From Paenibacillus macerans (lineage in GTDB: Bacteria > Bacillota > Bacilli > Paenibacillales > Paenibacillaceae), in the NCBI RefSeq assembly GCF_023715465.1, contig NZ_JAMBOE010000012.1:1-64000 (forward strand): a DNA stretch of 64,000 nt, read 5' to 3'. The stretch's first letter is position 1, and each line of letters opens with the position of its first letter. Under the pieces are notes generated by a model that saw nothing but the letters and a program-made list of their open reading frames with translations, was not told the origin of the DNA and searched no databases. Shown piece after piece: positions 8,643-17,270 of this stretch. The position numbers were made by a program, and so were the translations under genes.

Positions 8643-8748
8643 AAACAGGTTATATACATAAACCGTGTTTCTTCGTAAATAATTACGTCAATTCCGAATG
8701 ACTTGCCAACATGAAGGTATTCGGGCGTCTAGGTCCTTTTCTGATGCA

Positions 8749-9051
8749 CTAAGCAATCGGATAATCCATGACTACGATCCCTTCGGCAAATGGGCCAATG
8801 GATTGCAAAAAAATTTGATGCAGGGGATGCTGAATATAATCCCGGCAAGCTTGCTGATTCTCAAAAGTAACTCGAATGCCCAACGTATAACCCTGTTTAT
8901 GCTCTATTTCCTCCGTGACGTTAATCCCGGCGCTTAGATCGACAATACCCGGGATATCCCCCCTAAAGGCATGCGCGCGCTTCACCGCATCTTCTTGTTG
9001 GTCAATGGAAACATCGGGCTTGAGTTTCAATAGCACAATATGCTCGAACAT
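8749..9051 (-). CDS. Dabb family stress-response barrel protein
   Basis: A 100-residue protein that fits the dimeric alpha-beta barrel (Dabb) family: it starts MFEHIVLLKLKPDVS, carries the middle strand QGYTLGIRVTFENQQACRDYIQHPLHQ, and ends VVMDYPIA. Members range from stress-responsive proteins to polyketide cyclases; no particular reaction can be inferred. GGGAGG lies eight bases before the ATG. It is divergent from the XRE/MmyB-type regulator at 9270, which may control it. Confidence 0.85.
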   Translation of the reverse strand: MFEHIVLLKLKPDVSIDQQEDAVKRAHAFRGDIPGIVDLSAGINVTEEIEHKQGYTLGIRVTFENQQACRDYIQHPLHQIFLQSIGPFAEGIVVMDYPIA

Positions 9052-9269
9052 CTTTTTTTCCTCCCAGATTCTTGTTTATATTTCGCTTTGCAGCTGCTTC
9101 AATCTGGAATGAACAGGTTGAACCGATCATTGCTGCCGCATCCATTCTTGCTCTACTCCCTAAGGAGAACATAGACTAGTGTATATGGACCTGACGAGGC
9201 TAGGAAGAGATCTGGTTATCGTAGGATTGCGAATCCTACGTTCATCAATGGATAGGAGGCATGGAGATC

Positions 9270-10148
9270 ATGGCGGACGGATTGGATCGTTACGAGGAAT
9301 TGTCCCGTTTTTTGCGCACACGCCGGGAACGAATGACCCCTAAGCAAGTAGGATTGCCAGAGTCCGGACGCAGACGTACACCCGGGCTTCGCCGCAGCGA
9401 GGTCGCTCTGTTGGCAGATGTGGGATTGGATTGGTATACCTACTTGGAACAAGGGCGTCATATCAACGTATCCGCCGAGGTCCTCGATCGAATAGCGGGA
9501 GTGCTTCGGTTGAATGAGTCGGAACGCAGGCACTTGTTTCATCTAGCCCGCAAGCAGTTCCCCTTGATCGAAATAGAGAAACCCCCTGAGGTAGTACCTG
9601 CGCTTCAACGTTTTTTGGATAGCCAAAACTTGTCTCCGTCGAATGTCATGGATGCGCGAATGAACATTATTGCCTGGAATGCAGCCTATTGCGCGTTGAA
9701 CGGGGAGCTCGCGGCTATGTCTGAAAGGGAGCGGAATTTTGTCTGGATGACGTTTACATCACCCCGTTTTCGTTACATCAAGGGGGACCAATGGGAACTG
9801 CATGCGCGGCGGATCGCCGCAAAATTCCATGCCGGGTATGCACGTCACGTTGACGACCCTTGGTGGTCGGAGCAGTTCGAGGCGCTGTGCCAAGCCAGCA
9901 GCGAGTTTCGAGAATTTTGGGACACCCATGAGGTTCTTGATGCCATCGATGCTCCTAAGGCACTGCAGTGTCCGAATCTCGGGACTCTGAATTTTGATCT
10001 TGTTTCGTTTCAGTATTTGGACGATTCAAACCTGACGGTTTCCATCCATGTTCCCCATCAAGACGGCACGGTGGAAAAAATGCAGCAGCTGGTAAGTGAT
10101 TATCAGAGCCGGCGCCCAGGACCTTTTGAATCTTTACAAAGAGTTTAG
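9270..10148 (+). CDS. XRE regulator with MmyB-like domain
   Basis: A 292-residue paralogue of the regulator at 5277, with the same layout: N-terminal helix-turn-helix (TPGLRRSEVALLADVGLDWYTYLEQGRHINVSAEVL) and a C-terminal MmyB-like PAS domain (about residues 105-280, with VWMTFTSPRFR and the histidine- and tryptophan-rich middle). The start at 9270 is ten bases after AGGAGG; an ATG at 9261 would be only one base from it. It is divergent from the Dabb gene and is followed by a large intergenic repeat. Confidence 0.88.
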   Translation: MADGLDRYEELSRFLRTRRERMTPKQVGLPESGRRRTPGLRRSEVALLADVGLDWYTYLEQGRHINVSAEVLDRIAGVLRLNESERRHLFHLARKQFPLIEIEKPPEVVPALQRFLDSQNLSPSNVMDARMNIIAWNAAYCALNGELAAMSERERNFVWMTFTSPRFRYIKGDQWELHARRIAAKFHAGYARHVDDPWWSEQFEALCQASSEFREFWDTHEVLDAIDAPKALQCPNLGTLNFDLVSFQYLDDSNLTVSIHVPHQDGTVEKMQQLVSDYQSRRPGPFESLQRV

Positions 10149-10162
10149 TGTGGAGAAGAGGA

Positions 10163-10367
10163 ATCTGGGGGCTAAGGGACACCAGGGCCGTTATTTTCGA
10201 AAAAACGGAGGATTGCAAAATGTAACGGACACAGACGACCTTATTTAGCTCAAATCGGCCTGGATGAACGGGTTTTAAGCGAAAAGGGTCGTTGGTGTCC
10301 GTTAGGCTGGGAAATACCCGGGAAATGGGCGGATAAGGCCGCTGATGTCCGTTAGAGCAACGCCCAT
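10163..10367. repeat. Dispersed repeat family A, full copy
   Basis: Four related units of about 25 nt are arranged as two direct then two inverted: direct at about 10176-10199 and 10222-10250, inverted at 10278-10305 and 10329-10355. The unit consensus contains AACGGACACCAGCGACC followed by TTATTT. Outer and inner pairs could form nested hairpins. It lies between convergent genes (XRE and TPR). A full copy is at 13041-13245 and a half copy at 126-240. Confidence 0.9.
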
Positions 10368-10449
10368 TGGATGTAGACTACAGATTAGAAAGGGCCGAGG
10401 TGCTCGAAGCTACTGTACGACTAATGCTGCGCACATTTGGAACAAAAAA

Positions 10450-10464
10450 CCGCCCAATAGGCGG
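10450..10464 (-). terminator. Terminator of the TPR gene
   Basis: On the minus strand CCGCC and GGCGG form a short stem followed directly by TTTTTTG. Confidence 0.65.
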
Positions 10465-10496
10465 CTGATTCACGCGGATTCGTGGGCTTTCTAATT

Positions 10497-10919
10497 TCAA
10501 ATCTCTATTTTTGTCTCCAAAAACTCAAGATATTTTGGGTCATCCTCCATAAAAATCTCCATACCGGCGCCCATGTAAGCCCGAGTTAACTCGTCAGCCG
10601 CCTTTTCAAAGTTTTCCTGTTCATAATACAACTGTCCTAGTCGAAGATGAATATACGGATTACCCAACCCCTTCGGACACTGTACGGCATTAAAAAAGCA
10701 CTTGAAGGCCTTATCGTAAGTCCTCATACGAAAATGGACGTCCCCAATAGCCACGTATATCCAGGTAGCGGCCTCCCATTCTCGATGGTTTTCAGGCAAT
10801 AAACGGAGGGCGGCAATATATTTTTGCTTGCCCGCATCAAGATCGCCTGCCTTCACCAAATCATCGCCTTGTTTACATAGAGCGGTAATTTCGGAATAAG
10901 TGGAATCTGAAAGCTGCAA
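10497..10919 (-). CDS. Small tetratricopeptide-repeat protein
   Basis: A 140-residue helical protein with about three TPR-like helix pairs (LVKAGDLDAGKQKYIAALRLLP; WIYVAIGDVHFRMRTYDKAFKCFF; PYIHLRLGQLYYEQENFEKAADELTRAYM). The ending GMEIFMEDDPKYLEFLETK is characteristic of a Firmicute family of about 140 residues often found beside toxin or nuclease genes; that association is from memory and is not proof of function. TTG 10919 is preferred because AGGAG lies eight bases before it; an earlier in-frame TTG has no site. It is downstream of a broken gene at 10959-11303 on the same strand. Confidence 0.75.
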   Translation of the reverse strand: MQLSDSTYSEITALCKQGDDLVKAGDLDAGKQKYIAALRLLPENHREWEAATWIYVAIGDVHFRMRTYDKAFKCFFNAVQCPKGLGNPYIHLRLGQLYYEQENFEKAADELTRAYMGAGMEIFMEDDPKYLEFLETKIEI

Positions 10920-10958
10920 CGCGATCACTCCTGTTCTATTCAATGGGATTCATGAATG

Positions 10959-11303
10959 TTAGCCAATGATCGATTTTTGATTTTCATCAAAAATGATTGC
11001 GTCTGGTATTGCCAATAAATATTCTATCGCCGAAATGATTTTGTCCGTGAATTCTCTCTCATCATCAGGCGAGAATACAAAGCGAATGCGCTCGGCACAG
11101 TCTTTGATTTCAGGCGGACAATCCTTGACGGTGCTTGCAACATAATTGACATCTGCGGCTACAATGGGGCCGGTATCAAAATGTGCCGAGATATGATCCG
11201 ATTTCTCCTAGTCCAATGGGATAGATGAGTCAACAATACTAAGACCGGGAATTCTTAAGTTCGTATAGTCTCCTGATATGAAAAGTCTACCAAATTTTTG
11301 GGC
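10959..11303 (-). pseudogene. Broken gene upstream of the TPR protein
   Basis: Reading the minus strand from 11303 to 10959 gives one continuous protein-like frame: GRLFISGDYTNLRIPGLSI, then VDSSIPLD, an in-frame TAG, then HISAHFDTGPIVAADVNYV, ASTVKDCPPEIKDCAERI, RFVFSPDDEREFTDKIIS and AIEYLLAIPDAIIFDENQ, ending at TAA 10959. The N-terminus is lost where the family B repeat fragment begins. The frame ends 39 bases before the TPR start, so the two were probably an operon. I do not recognise the family. It is too broken for an ordinary ORF search. Confidence 0.65.
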
Positions 11304-11380
11304 CTATTCATAGTTTGGGGATATCGCTGAAATAGCGCCCTTTTTTTCTTTATGTTGTCACCCGAGATCAATTGCGAAGC
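11303..11380. repeat. Dispersed repeat family B, fragment
   Basis: The stretch with ATCGCTGAAATAGCGCCC, a T-run and TGTCACCCGAGATC matches the right end of the larger repeat at 50854-51080 closely. Only the last inverted unit is kept. It abuts the lost 5' end of the broken gene at 10959-11303. The stretch to 11522 holds nothing else recognisable except the promoter region of the MATE gene. Confidence 0.75.
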
Positions 11381-11522
11381 CCGACTTGATTTTACATAAA
11401 CAAGGAACGATTGTTGAACAAAGATAGTCATGAGATTATAAAATAATCATAGACGTATTGGCCTACCGGGCGCTACACTGGGGAAAGTGAAAAAGAATAG
11501 ACATAGTAGGAGCCTGTAAAAC

Positions 11523-12908
11523 GTGACATTAACAGATCGCATTCCATCTTGGAAAAAACTTAGTCTTTTTGCCGTGACTTGGCCCATTTTCGTCGATTCC
11601 GTACTGCGGATGCTGCTGGGCACGGTGGACGTGTTTATGTTAAGCCGCATCTCCGACAAGGCGACAGGGGCAGTAGGTTTGGCCAACGAAATTATTTACT
11701 TCTGCATTCTGATGTTCGGGTTTGTCGGCATCGGCACCAGCGTTGCGGTCTCCCAGTATATCGGCGCCGGGCGGGAGAAAGAGGCAAGCCGCATTTCGGC
11801 GCTGGCCATTACGATGAACCTGATTTTCGGGATTCTCGTCAGCTTGGTCCTCGTTTTTTATGGGGAGCCTCTCCTGCATCTGTTGAAGTTAGATCCTGAA
11901 CAAATCGGAATCGCAAGCCATTATTTGAAAATCATCGGCGGTTTTATGTGGATTGAGGCGCTCTCTTATGCGGTGTCGTCGGTCATCCGTTCGAGCGGAC
12001 ACACCAAAAGTGTTATGTTCGTAACTTTAGGCGTCAATATCATTCATGTGACAGGAAATTATTTGCTCATTTTCGGGAACCTGGGTTTTCCGGAGTGGGG
12101 TGTGACGGGGGCGGCTATATCGACGGTCGTTAGCCGTTTGCTCGGCATCGTCGTTCTTTTTATCATTTTGTATCGGCGGGTTCCTGCACCGATTCGCGGA
12201 AAGGATTATATTACCTGGAACGGTTCCTACTTGAAACAGATTTTGAGCGTCGGTTTGCCTGCCGCGGGTGAGCATCTCTCCTGGCAGTCGCAGTACCTCA
12301 TGATTATCAGCTTTGTCAATATGATCGGCATTACGGCGCTAAACACCCATGTTTACGTCATGAACGTATCCAACTATTTTATGGCGCTTGCGATGGCGAT
12401 CGGGGCGGGTACGGAAATCATTGTCGGTCAAATGGTCGGTGCGGGGGAAATGAAAGCGGCCTACAAGCGACTCATGAAAAGCGTGAGGATCAGCTTCGTG
12501 TTAACTTTGGCCATCGTCGGTACGGCAGCGATATTCCGGCATGGGCTGATCGGCATGTTCACGAAGGACCCCGAGATCATTGCCGCCGGAGCGAGTATTT
12601 TTTTGCTTTCCATCGTACTCGAACCCGGCCGGACCTTCAATATGGTCATCATTAATTCTCTGCGCGCCGCCGGGGATGCGCGTTTTCCCGTCTTGATGGG
12701 CGTGCTCTCGATGTGGGGCGTCTCAGTGCCGCTTGCTTATGCGTTAGGCGTTCATTTCGGGATGGGGCTGCTTGGCATCTGGATCGCTTTTGTGGTGGAC
12801 GAATGGCTGCGCGGGGTCATCATGCTGCTTCGCTGGAGAAGCCGGGCCTGGGAGAAGAAAGCGCTCGTGAAGCCTGTTTCCGTTTCGGAAAACGGCATGG
12901 GGGCGTGA
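11523..12908 (+). CDS. MATE family efflux transporter
   Basis: A 461-residue polytopic MATE protein with twelve predicted membrane helices, for example TWPIFVDSVLRMLLGTVDVF, MFGFVGIGTSVAVSQYIGAG and the second-half counterpart MALAMAIGAGTEIIVGQMVGAG. It belongs to the NorM-like/YeeO-like side of the family rather than the MepA-like protein at 2933. GTG 11523 follows TAGGAG at about ten bases. No regulator is adjacent, so its inducer cannot be guessed. Cation-coupled drug or metabolite export is the family role. Confidence 0.9.
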   Translation: MTLTDRIPSWKKLSLFAVTWPIFVDSVLRMLLGTVDVFMLSRISDKATGAVGLANEIIYFCILMFGFVGIGTSVAVSQYIGAGREKEASRISALAITMNLIFGILVSLVLVFYGEPLLHLLKLDPEQIGIASHYLKIIGGFMWIEALSYAVSSVIRSSGHTKSVMFVTLGVNIIHVTGNYLLIFGNLGFPEWGVTGAAISTVVSRLLGIVVLFIILYRRVPAPIRGKDYITWNGSYLKQILSVGLPAAGEHLSWQSQYLMIISFVNMIGITALNTHVYVMNVSNYFMALAMAIGAGTEIIVGQMVGAGEMKAAYKRLMKSVRISFVLTLAIVGTAAIFRHGLIGMFTKDPEIIAAGASIFLLSIVLEPGRTFNMVIINSLRAAGDARFPVLMGVLSMWGVSVPLAYALGVHFGMGLLGIWIAFVVDEWLRGVIMLLRWRSRAWEKKALVKPVSVSENGMGA

Positions 12909-12948
12909 GATATTATGGAGAGTAAAAGATAATTGAATAAGTCACGGC

Positions 12949-12984
12949 AGCAGCTAATCAGAAATGATCAGCTGCTTTTTTTAA
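12949..12984 (+). terminator. Rho-independent terminator
   Basis: A hairpin pairing GCAGCTAATCA with TGATCAGCTGC (one bulge) around GAAA is followed by TTTTTTT. It closes the MATE gene. Confidence 0.85.
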
Positions 12985-13040
12985 TCAAATTTTGGGCATG
13001 GTAGAGGGCGAAGCGCAGGTAGAGAGGGGAGGGGGAGAGG

Positions 13041-13245
13041 ATTCTGGGGGCTAAGGGACACCAGAGCCGTTATTTGAGGAAGAACGGAGGATTGCAAAAT
13101 GTAACGGACAGAGAAGACCTTATTTACCTCAAATCGGCGTGGATGAACGGGTTTAGAGCGAAATAGGGCCATGTGTGTCCGTTAGGCTGGGAAATACCCG
13201 GGAAATGGGCGGATAAGGTCGCTGGTGTCCGTTAGAGCAACGTCC
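13041..13245. repeat. Dispersed repeat family A, full copy
   Basis: Nearly identical in order and length to 10163-10367, with two direct units and two inverted units around the TGGATGAACGG and GCTGGGAAATACCCGG spacers. Here it lies between co-directional genes (MATE and response regulator), after the MATE terminator. Confidence 0.9.
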
Positions 13246-13381
13246 ATCCAAAGATTGGAAAGGCCCCCTCAAACCGGTTTAAACTTGTTTCCCCCGGTTT
13301 ACATTTTTTACATGTTATAATGCATTCAAAAGCCCGTTATCTCACAGAAAGTGAGGGGAAAGATTGAAGGGGACCCACAGG

Positions 13382-13927
13382 ATGACCAAAATTCTTGTCG
13401 CAGACGACGACGCGCATATTCGCAAGCTCATAACCTTGTATATGCGGAACGAAGGATTTGATACTGTCGAGGCGGAAGACGGGGTCGAGGCGCTCTCTAT
13501 CCTGGACAACTCGGCAGTCGATATCGTAATCCCCGATATTATGATGCCGCACATGGACGGCTGGGAACTGTGCAGGGAGATTCGCCGCCTTTACGCGGAG
13601 ATGCCGATTCTGATGGTAACGGCCAAAGGCGAAGCGGGGCAAAAGGTGAAAGGCTTTCAGTTGGGTACGGATGATTATGTGACCAAACCTTTCGATCCCC
13701 TGGAGCTGGTGATGAGAGTGAAAGCGCTGCTAAAGCGCTATCGAATCGCCTCCTCCAAGATCATTCAATTGGGGGGGATCATGTTGGACGGACGATCCCG
13801 CAAAGTCATCCGCGCAGGCGAAGAGCTTCTATTGCCGTTAAAAGAGTTTGAACTGCTGTTTAAGCTAGCCTCTGCGGAATGTATCGACGAGACAGGAGAA
13901 AATGAAGGCGGAGGAGACGGAAAATGA
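13382..13927 (+). CDS. OmpR-type response regulator, truncated
   Basis: The receiver domain is complete (acidic pocket DDD at residues 8-10, phospho-acceptor D52 in IVIPDIMMP, and the K of VTKPFDP). The winged-helix output domain starts normally (GGIMLDGRSRKVIRAGEELLLPLKEFELLFKLAS) but breaks off in its second helix, where full OmpR-type proteins run about 50 residues further. A foreign-looking tail, AECIDETGENEGGGDGK, follows. DNA binding is therefore unlikely. The stop overlaps the start of the S41 protease gene (ATGA). No kinase is nearby, so a deletion probably removed the DNA-binding end and the kinase. ATG 13382 follows AAGGGG; TTG 13364 is an alternative. Confidence 0.8.
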   Translation: MTKILVADDDAHIRKLITLYMRNEGFDTVEAEDGVEALSILDNSAVDIVIPDIMMPHMDGWELCREIRRLYAEMPILMVTAKGEAGQKVKGFQLGTDDYVTKPFDPLELVMRVKALLKRYRIASSKIIQLGGIMLDGRSRKVIRAGEELLLPLKEFELLFKLASAECIDETGENEGGGDGK

Positions 13928-15627
13928 GCATAATCGGTACGATTGATTCGGTAAAATGGCTGACGATTTACGAGCTGATTATATGTATCATCAGTTTATT
14001 CGTATTGACGGTTTACGCGGTGCCTATCAAGAAGTATTACAGATGGTTTGATTTTTTACCCGGTGCGGGGGTGCTTGCAGCCATTGCCAGTATCCTGTCC
14101 GGGGATACGACCCTGCTGGCTCTCATCCTCGACGCTCTAATACTGCTCCTGTTTTTATGCACGATCAGGAGAGTGTTCAAGCCTAAAGTTTGGGCTGCTC
14201 CGAAGAAGAAAGGATTCAGAATCGTCAGGAGCTTAATCTGCGTATGCGGAGTGTTTCCCATTGTGTTTGCGGTAGCGTATGCAGGAGTGTTGCGGTACAA
14301 CCCAAGCAGCGATTTCAGCGGAATGAGCTATTCTAAAGCTTTTGTGGAAATGAACGAGAGATTGTCGCGGGAGTATCCGTTCGGGCAATGGAAGAACATC
14401 GACTGGAACGAGCGCCGAAGCAAGTACGAGCCCCTATTCGAACAGGCTGAGAAAGACCAGAACTTTGACTTGTATTATAAAACGTTAAGAGAATATCTCT
14501 TCTCTCTACGGGACGGACATATCAAAATCGTTAACGATCAGGTGTACGACGGCAATACGGTATTTAAAAAGGAGGTTGGCGGCGGCTTCGGTCTAAGCAC
14601 CGTTCAATTGGATAACGGCAAAGTTCTCGTTAGTCTGGTTTTGGAGAATAGCCCCGCTGCCAAGAGCGGAATGAAACTGGGAGCGGAAATCATCTCCTGG
14701 GACGGAGAGACGGGAAAGAAAGCCTTCGACCAGACGACTTGGAGCGAGAACAACATGGCCACGGATGAGGTGAAAAGGTTCAATCAGGGACGATTCATGG
14801 CGCGTGCGCCCGTCGGCAAGGAAGTACTGGTCGAATACCGCAATTGGGGGGAACCCAAGTCTACCCGAACGAAACTGACGGCTTATGACGACCAATTCGA
14901 GACGTTGAAGAAGACGAAAATCAAGCTAAGCCAAGCCGATCTGGAGGCTTCCCCAATTGAAGGCGAAATTCTCGGCAGCGGTTACGGTTATGTGAGAATC
15001 AAGCATTTTCTCCCTAATTCAAACGTGTCCGCGCCCGAAAAAAGCCTGGCAGATCTATTGAAAATGTTCCAGGAGAACCACGTAAAAGGCCTGATTATCG
15101 ATCTGCGGGATAATCCAGGCGGGGACGATCAACTTGCCGCCAATCTGGCCGGATTCTTTGTCAAGGAGGAGAAACACTACGAATATGTCAGTTATTACAA
15201 TAGGTACACGGGAAAGTTTGAACTGAACTGGAATGAAGTCGTCAAGGTCAAGCCTGCAAAACCTTATTTCGACGGTAAAGTGGCCATCTTGATCAATAGC
15301 AGAACCGGTAGTTCAGGAGAAGGAATACCTATTGTTCTAAAAGGCTTGCCTAATGTCAAAATCGTAGGGTTCACCTCAACGGCCAGTTCGTTTGGACTCA
15401 TGAGCAGTCCGATCGAAATCAAGATGCCTGAAGGCTACGTCATCCTTTTCCCCGATGGCAGATCGCTCAATCAAGACCGGGTGATTCAGGGCGACGCCGA
15501 CCAAACTGGTGTAGGGGGCGCGGTTCCCGATATCCAAATCCCCCTAAATGAAGAAACGTTCAAAGCAAGCGTGATGGACGGACAAGACGTCGAGTTGAAG
15601 TATGCGATCAACGCACTGGAGGAATAA
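13924..15627 (+). CDS. Membrane-anchored S41 family protease
   Basis: A 567-residue protein with several N-terminal membrane helices (LTIYELIICIISLFVLTVYA; ALILDALILLLFLCTI; LICVCGVFPIVFAVAYAGV), then an extracytoplasmic part. This includes a PDZ-like region (VLENSPAAKSGMKLGAEIISWDG) and a C-terminal peptidase S41 core: GYGYVRIKHF, IIDLRDNPGGDDQLA, and ILINSRTGSSGEG containing the probable catalytic serine. S41 members cut C-terminal or unfolded substrates. ATGA overlap with the truncated response regulator suggests coupled translation. Its substrate is unknown. Confidence 0.85.
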   Translation: MSIIGTIDSVKWLTIYELIICIISLFVLTVYAVPIKKYYRWFDFLPGAGVLAAIASILSGDTTLLALILDALILLLFLCTIRRVFKPKVWAAPKKKGFRIVRSLICVCGVFPIVFAVAYAGVLRYNPSSDFSGMSYSKAFVEMNERLSREYPFGQWKNIDWNERRSKYEPLFEQAEKDQNFDLYYKTLREYLFSLRDGHIKIVNDQVYDGNTVFKKEVGGGFGLSTVQLDNGKVLVSLVLENSPAAKSGMKLGAEIISWDGETGKKAFDQTTWSENNMATDEVKRFNQGRFMARAPVGKEVLVEYRNWGEPKSTRTKLTAYDDQFETLKKTKIKLSQADLEASPIEGEILGSGYGYVRIKHFLPNSNVSAPEKSLADLLKMFQENHVKGLIIDLRDNPGGDDQLAANLAGFFVKEEKHYEYVSYYNRYTGKFELNWNEVVKVKPAKPYFDGKVAILINSRTGSSGEGIPIVLKGLPNVKIVGFTSTASSFGLMSSPIEIKMPEGYVILFPDGRSLNQDRVIQGDADQTGVGGAVPDIQIPLNEETFKASVMDGQDVELKYAINALEE

Positions 15628-15648
15628 GGGGGGAGCCCTCCGCTCATT

Positions 15649-16254
15649 TTATTCCTCGACGGCGATACCGGCCGCTTTCCAATGCCCATAGGCGACGATT
15701 CTGCTAAACTGGGATGAAACTTCGCTTGCAGGAAGAGGCTGATCGTTTTTTAGCCACCAAATGACAATCCCCATGAAAGACGATACGAGGAATTCGAGCA
15801 GCAATTCCTTGGATATCGCTAAAGGCGAATTTCCCTCCGCGGGATTCCACCCCTCATTCAGCTTATCTTTGACGATATTCTCCATTTTATCTCGAAACTG
15901 ATAAATTCTATTTTCATCAACCAACATGGCATAGTAAAAAGAAGTGTTGCGCGAAATATGTTCCAATACGGCTTGCATGACTGTCTCGAGTTTAGAGGTG
16001 CTGAAAGGACTCGCGCTGATTGGACATTGAACGGCTACATCTTTTAATTCGCTCAGCAGTTCATTCATACATATATCCAATAAATCGGGTTTATTTTGAT
16101 AGTGGAGATAAAAAGTGTTTCGATTGATCATAGCCCGATCGGCAATATCCTGGATCGTTATCGCTTCATACCCTTTTTCCTGAATAAGCTCATAAAACGC
16201 CTTTCGAATCGATTTGTTCGTGCGCAGTATTCTCAGATCGGTTTTTTTGTTCAC
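15649..16254 (-). CDS. TetR/AcrR family regulator
   Basis: A 201-residue TetR protein. The helix-turn-helix is at the N-terminus (YEAITIQDIADRAMINRNTFYLHYQNKPDLLD). The C-terminal half (HISRNTSFYYAMLVDENRIYQFRDKMENIV and FLVSSFMGIVIWWLKNDQP) resembles the DhaS-like C-terminal domain common in Firmicutes. It is divergent from the SnoaL-like/YhgE-like operon at 16448 and probably represses it. Confidence 0.88.
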   Translation of the reverse strand: MNKKTDLRILRTNKSIRKAFYELIQEKGYEAITIQDIADRAMINRNTFYLHYQNKPDLLDICMNELLSELKDVAVQCPISASPFSTSKLETVMQAVLEHISRNTSFYYAMLVDENRIYQFRDKMENIVKDKLNEGWNPAEGNSPLAISKELLLEFLVSSFMGIVIWWLKNDQPLPASEVSSQFSRIVAYGHWKAAGIAVEE

Positions 16255-16447
16255 TTTTTCGTTCCCCCAGCATTAAATTTTAACCGTTAAGCGACAAAGG
16301 TTTAATGAATTGTCTGTTATCCTTCAAAATTAAAAATATTAAATATTGAGCGCTGTATTAATCTTCATTATAATGAGCAACAGATAAATAAACAACGTTG
16401 TGTTCATTATTTATCTAAATGACTATAGACTCAAGGAGGATATTCCA

Positions 16448-17227
16448 ATGACATTCAACCATCAAAATGAGCTTGTCCGTAAGGCCATCGCTGTGCTGGA
16501 AAGTTTTGAGAGCGGCAATCCCGAGGCGATTACGGCTTACGTAAATCCCGATAAATATATTCAGCACAACCAGGCCTTGGCCGATGGCCGCGGGGCCATG
16601 CTTGGCGCGCTTGATCATTTGAAGGAAATAGGTACAAAGGTAAGCGTTAAACGCGCTTTAGTCGACGGAGATTATGTGGTTCTTCATTCTGTATATGATT
16701 TTCACGGCCCTAAAATCGCCTTTGATGTTTTCCGTTTTGAGAATGGACTAATCGTCGAGCATTGGGACAATTTGCAAGAGATGGAGGACAAGACGCCAAG
16801 CCATCATACGATGATTGACGGGCCGGTCGCGATAAGCGATATCGACAAGACCGATGCGAACAAAGGATTTGTCAAAAGCTATATCGAGAACATCTTGCTT
16901 GGGAAGAACCCCGGCCTGCTTGCCTCTTACTTTGCTGGCGATAACTACATTCAGCATAGTCCGCATATTGCGGACGGCCTTTCCGGTCTTCATGCTGCAT
17001 TGCAGGCTCTTAAGGAGAGAAATATTGAATTTCAATATACTCATGTCCATCAGGTCATCGGACAAGGCAATTTTGTGCTTGGGGTAAGTGAAGGGCTCTT
17101 CGACGGACAGCCTACCGCTTTCTACGATTTGTTCCGCGTGGAGGATGGGAAGATTGCCGAACATTGGGACGTTATCGAGGCTATACTGCCGGCGGAAAAA
17201 CGAAAAAATTCGAACAGCAGATTTTGA
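16448..17227 (+). CDS. Double SnoaL/NTF2-like domain protein
   Basis: A 259-residue protein of two tandem SnoaL-like (NTF2-fold) domains, about residues 1-118 and 130-250. Each has the family hallmarks: YIQHNQALADGRGAM and FENGLIVEHWDNLQ in the first, YIQHSPHIADGLSGL and VEDGKIAEHWDVIE in the second. Such domains act as small-molecule isomerases or cyclases or as binding folds; no reaction is assigned. ATG 16448 follows AAGGAGG. It is followed by the YhgE-like gene at 44 bases, likely one operon. A collapsed copy of part of this gene is at about 38155-38213. Confidence 0.85.
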   Translation: MTFNHQNELVRKAIAVLESFESGNPEAITAYVNPDKYIQHNQALADGRGAMLGALDHLKEIGTKVSVKRALVDGDYVVLHSVYDFHGPKIAFDVFRFENGLIVEHWDNLQEMEDKTPSHHTMIDGPVAISDIDKTDANKGFVKSYIENILLGKNPGLLASYFAGDNYIQHSPHIADGLSGLHAALQALKERNIEFQYTHVHQVIGQGNFVLGVSEGLFDGQPTAFYDLFRVEDGKIAEHWDVIEAILPAEKRKNSNSRF

Positions 17228-17270
17228 GGTTGGTGCAGTTGAACCGCAAGGAAAGACAAGAGGAAAACGT

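Noticed and set aside
13364-13381. TTG 13364 as the response regulator start
   Set aside because: The receiver fold begins at MTKILVADDD, and ATG 13382 has its own AAGGGG site, so the extra six residues are not needed. It cannot be fully excluded.
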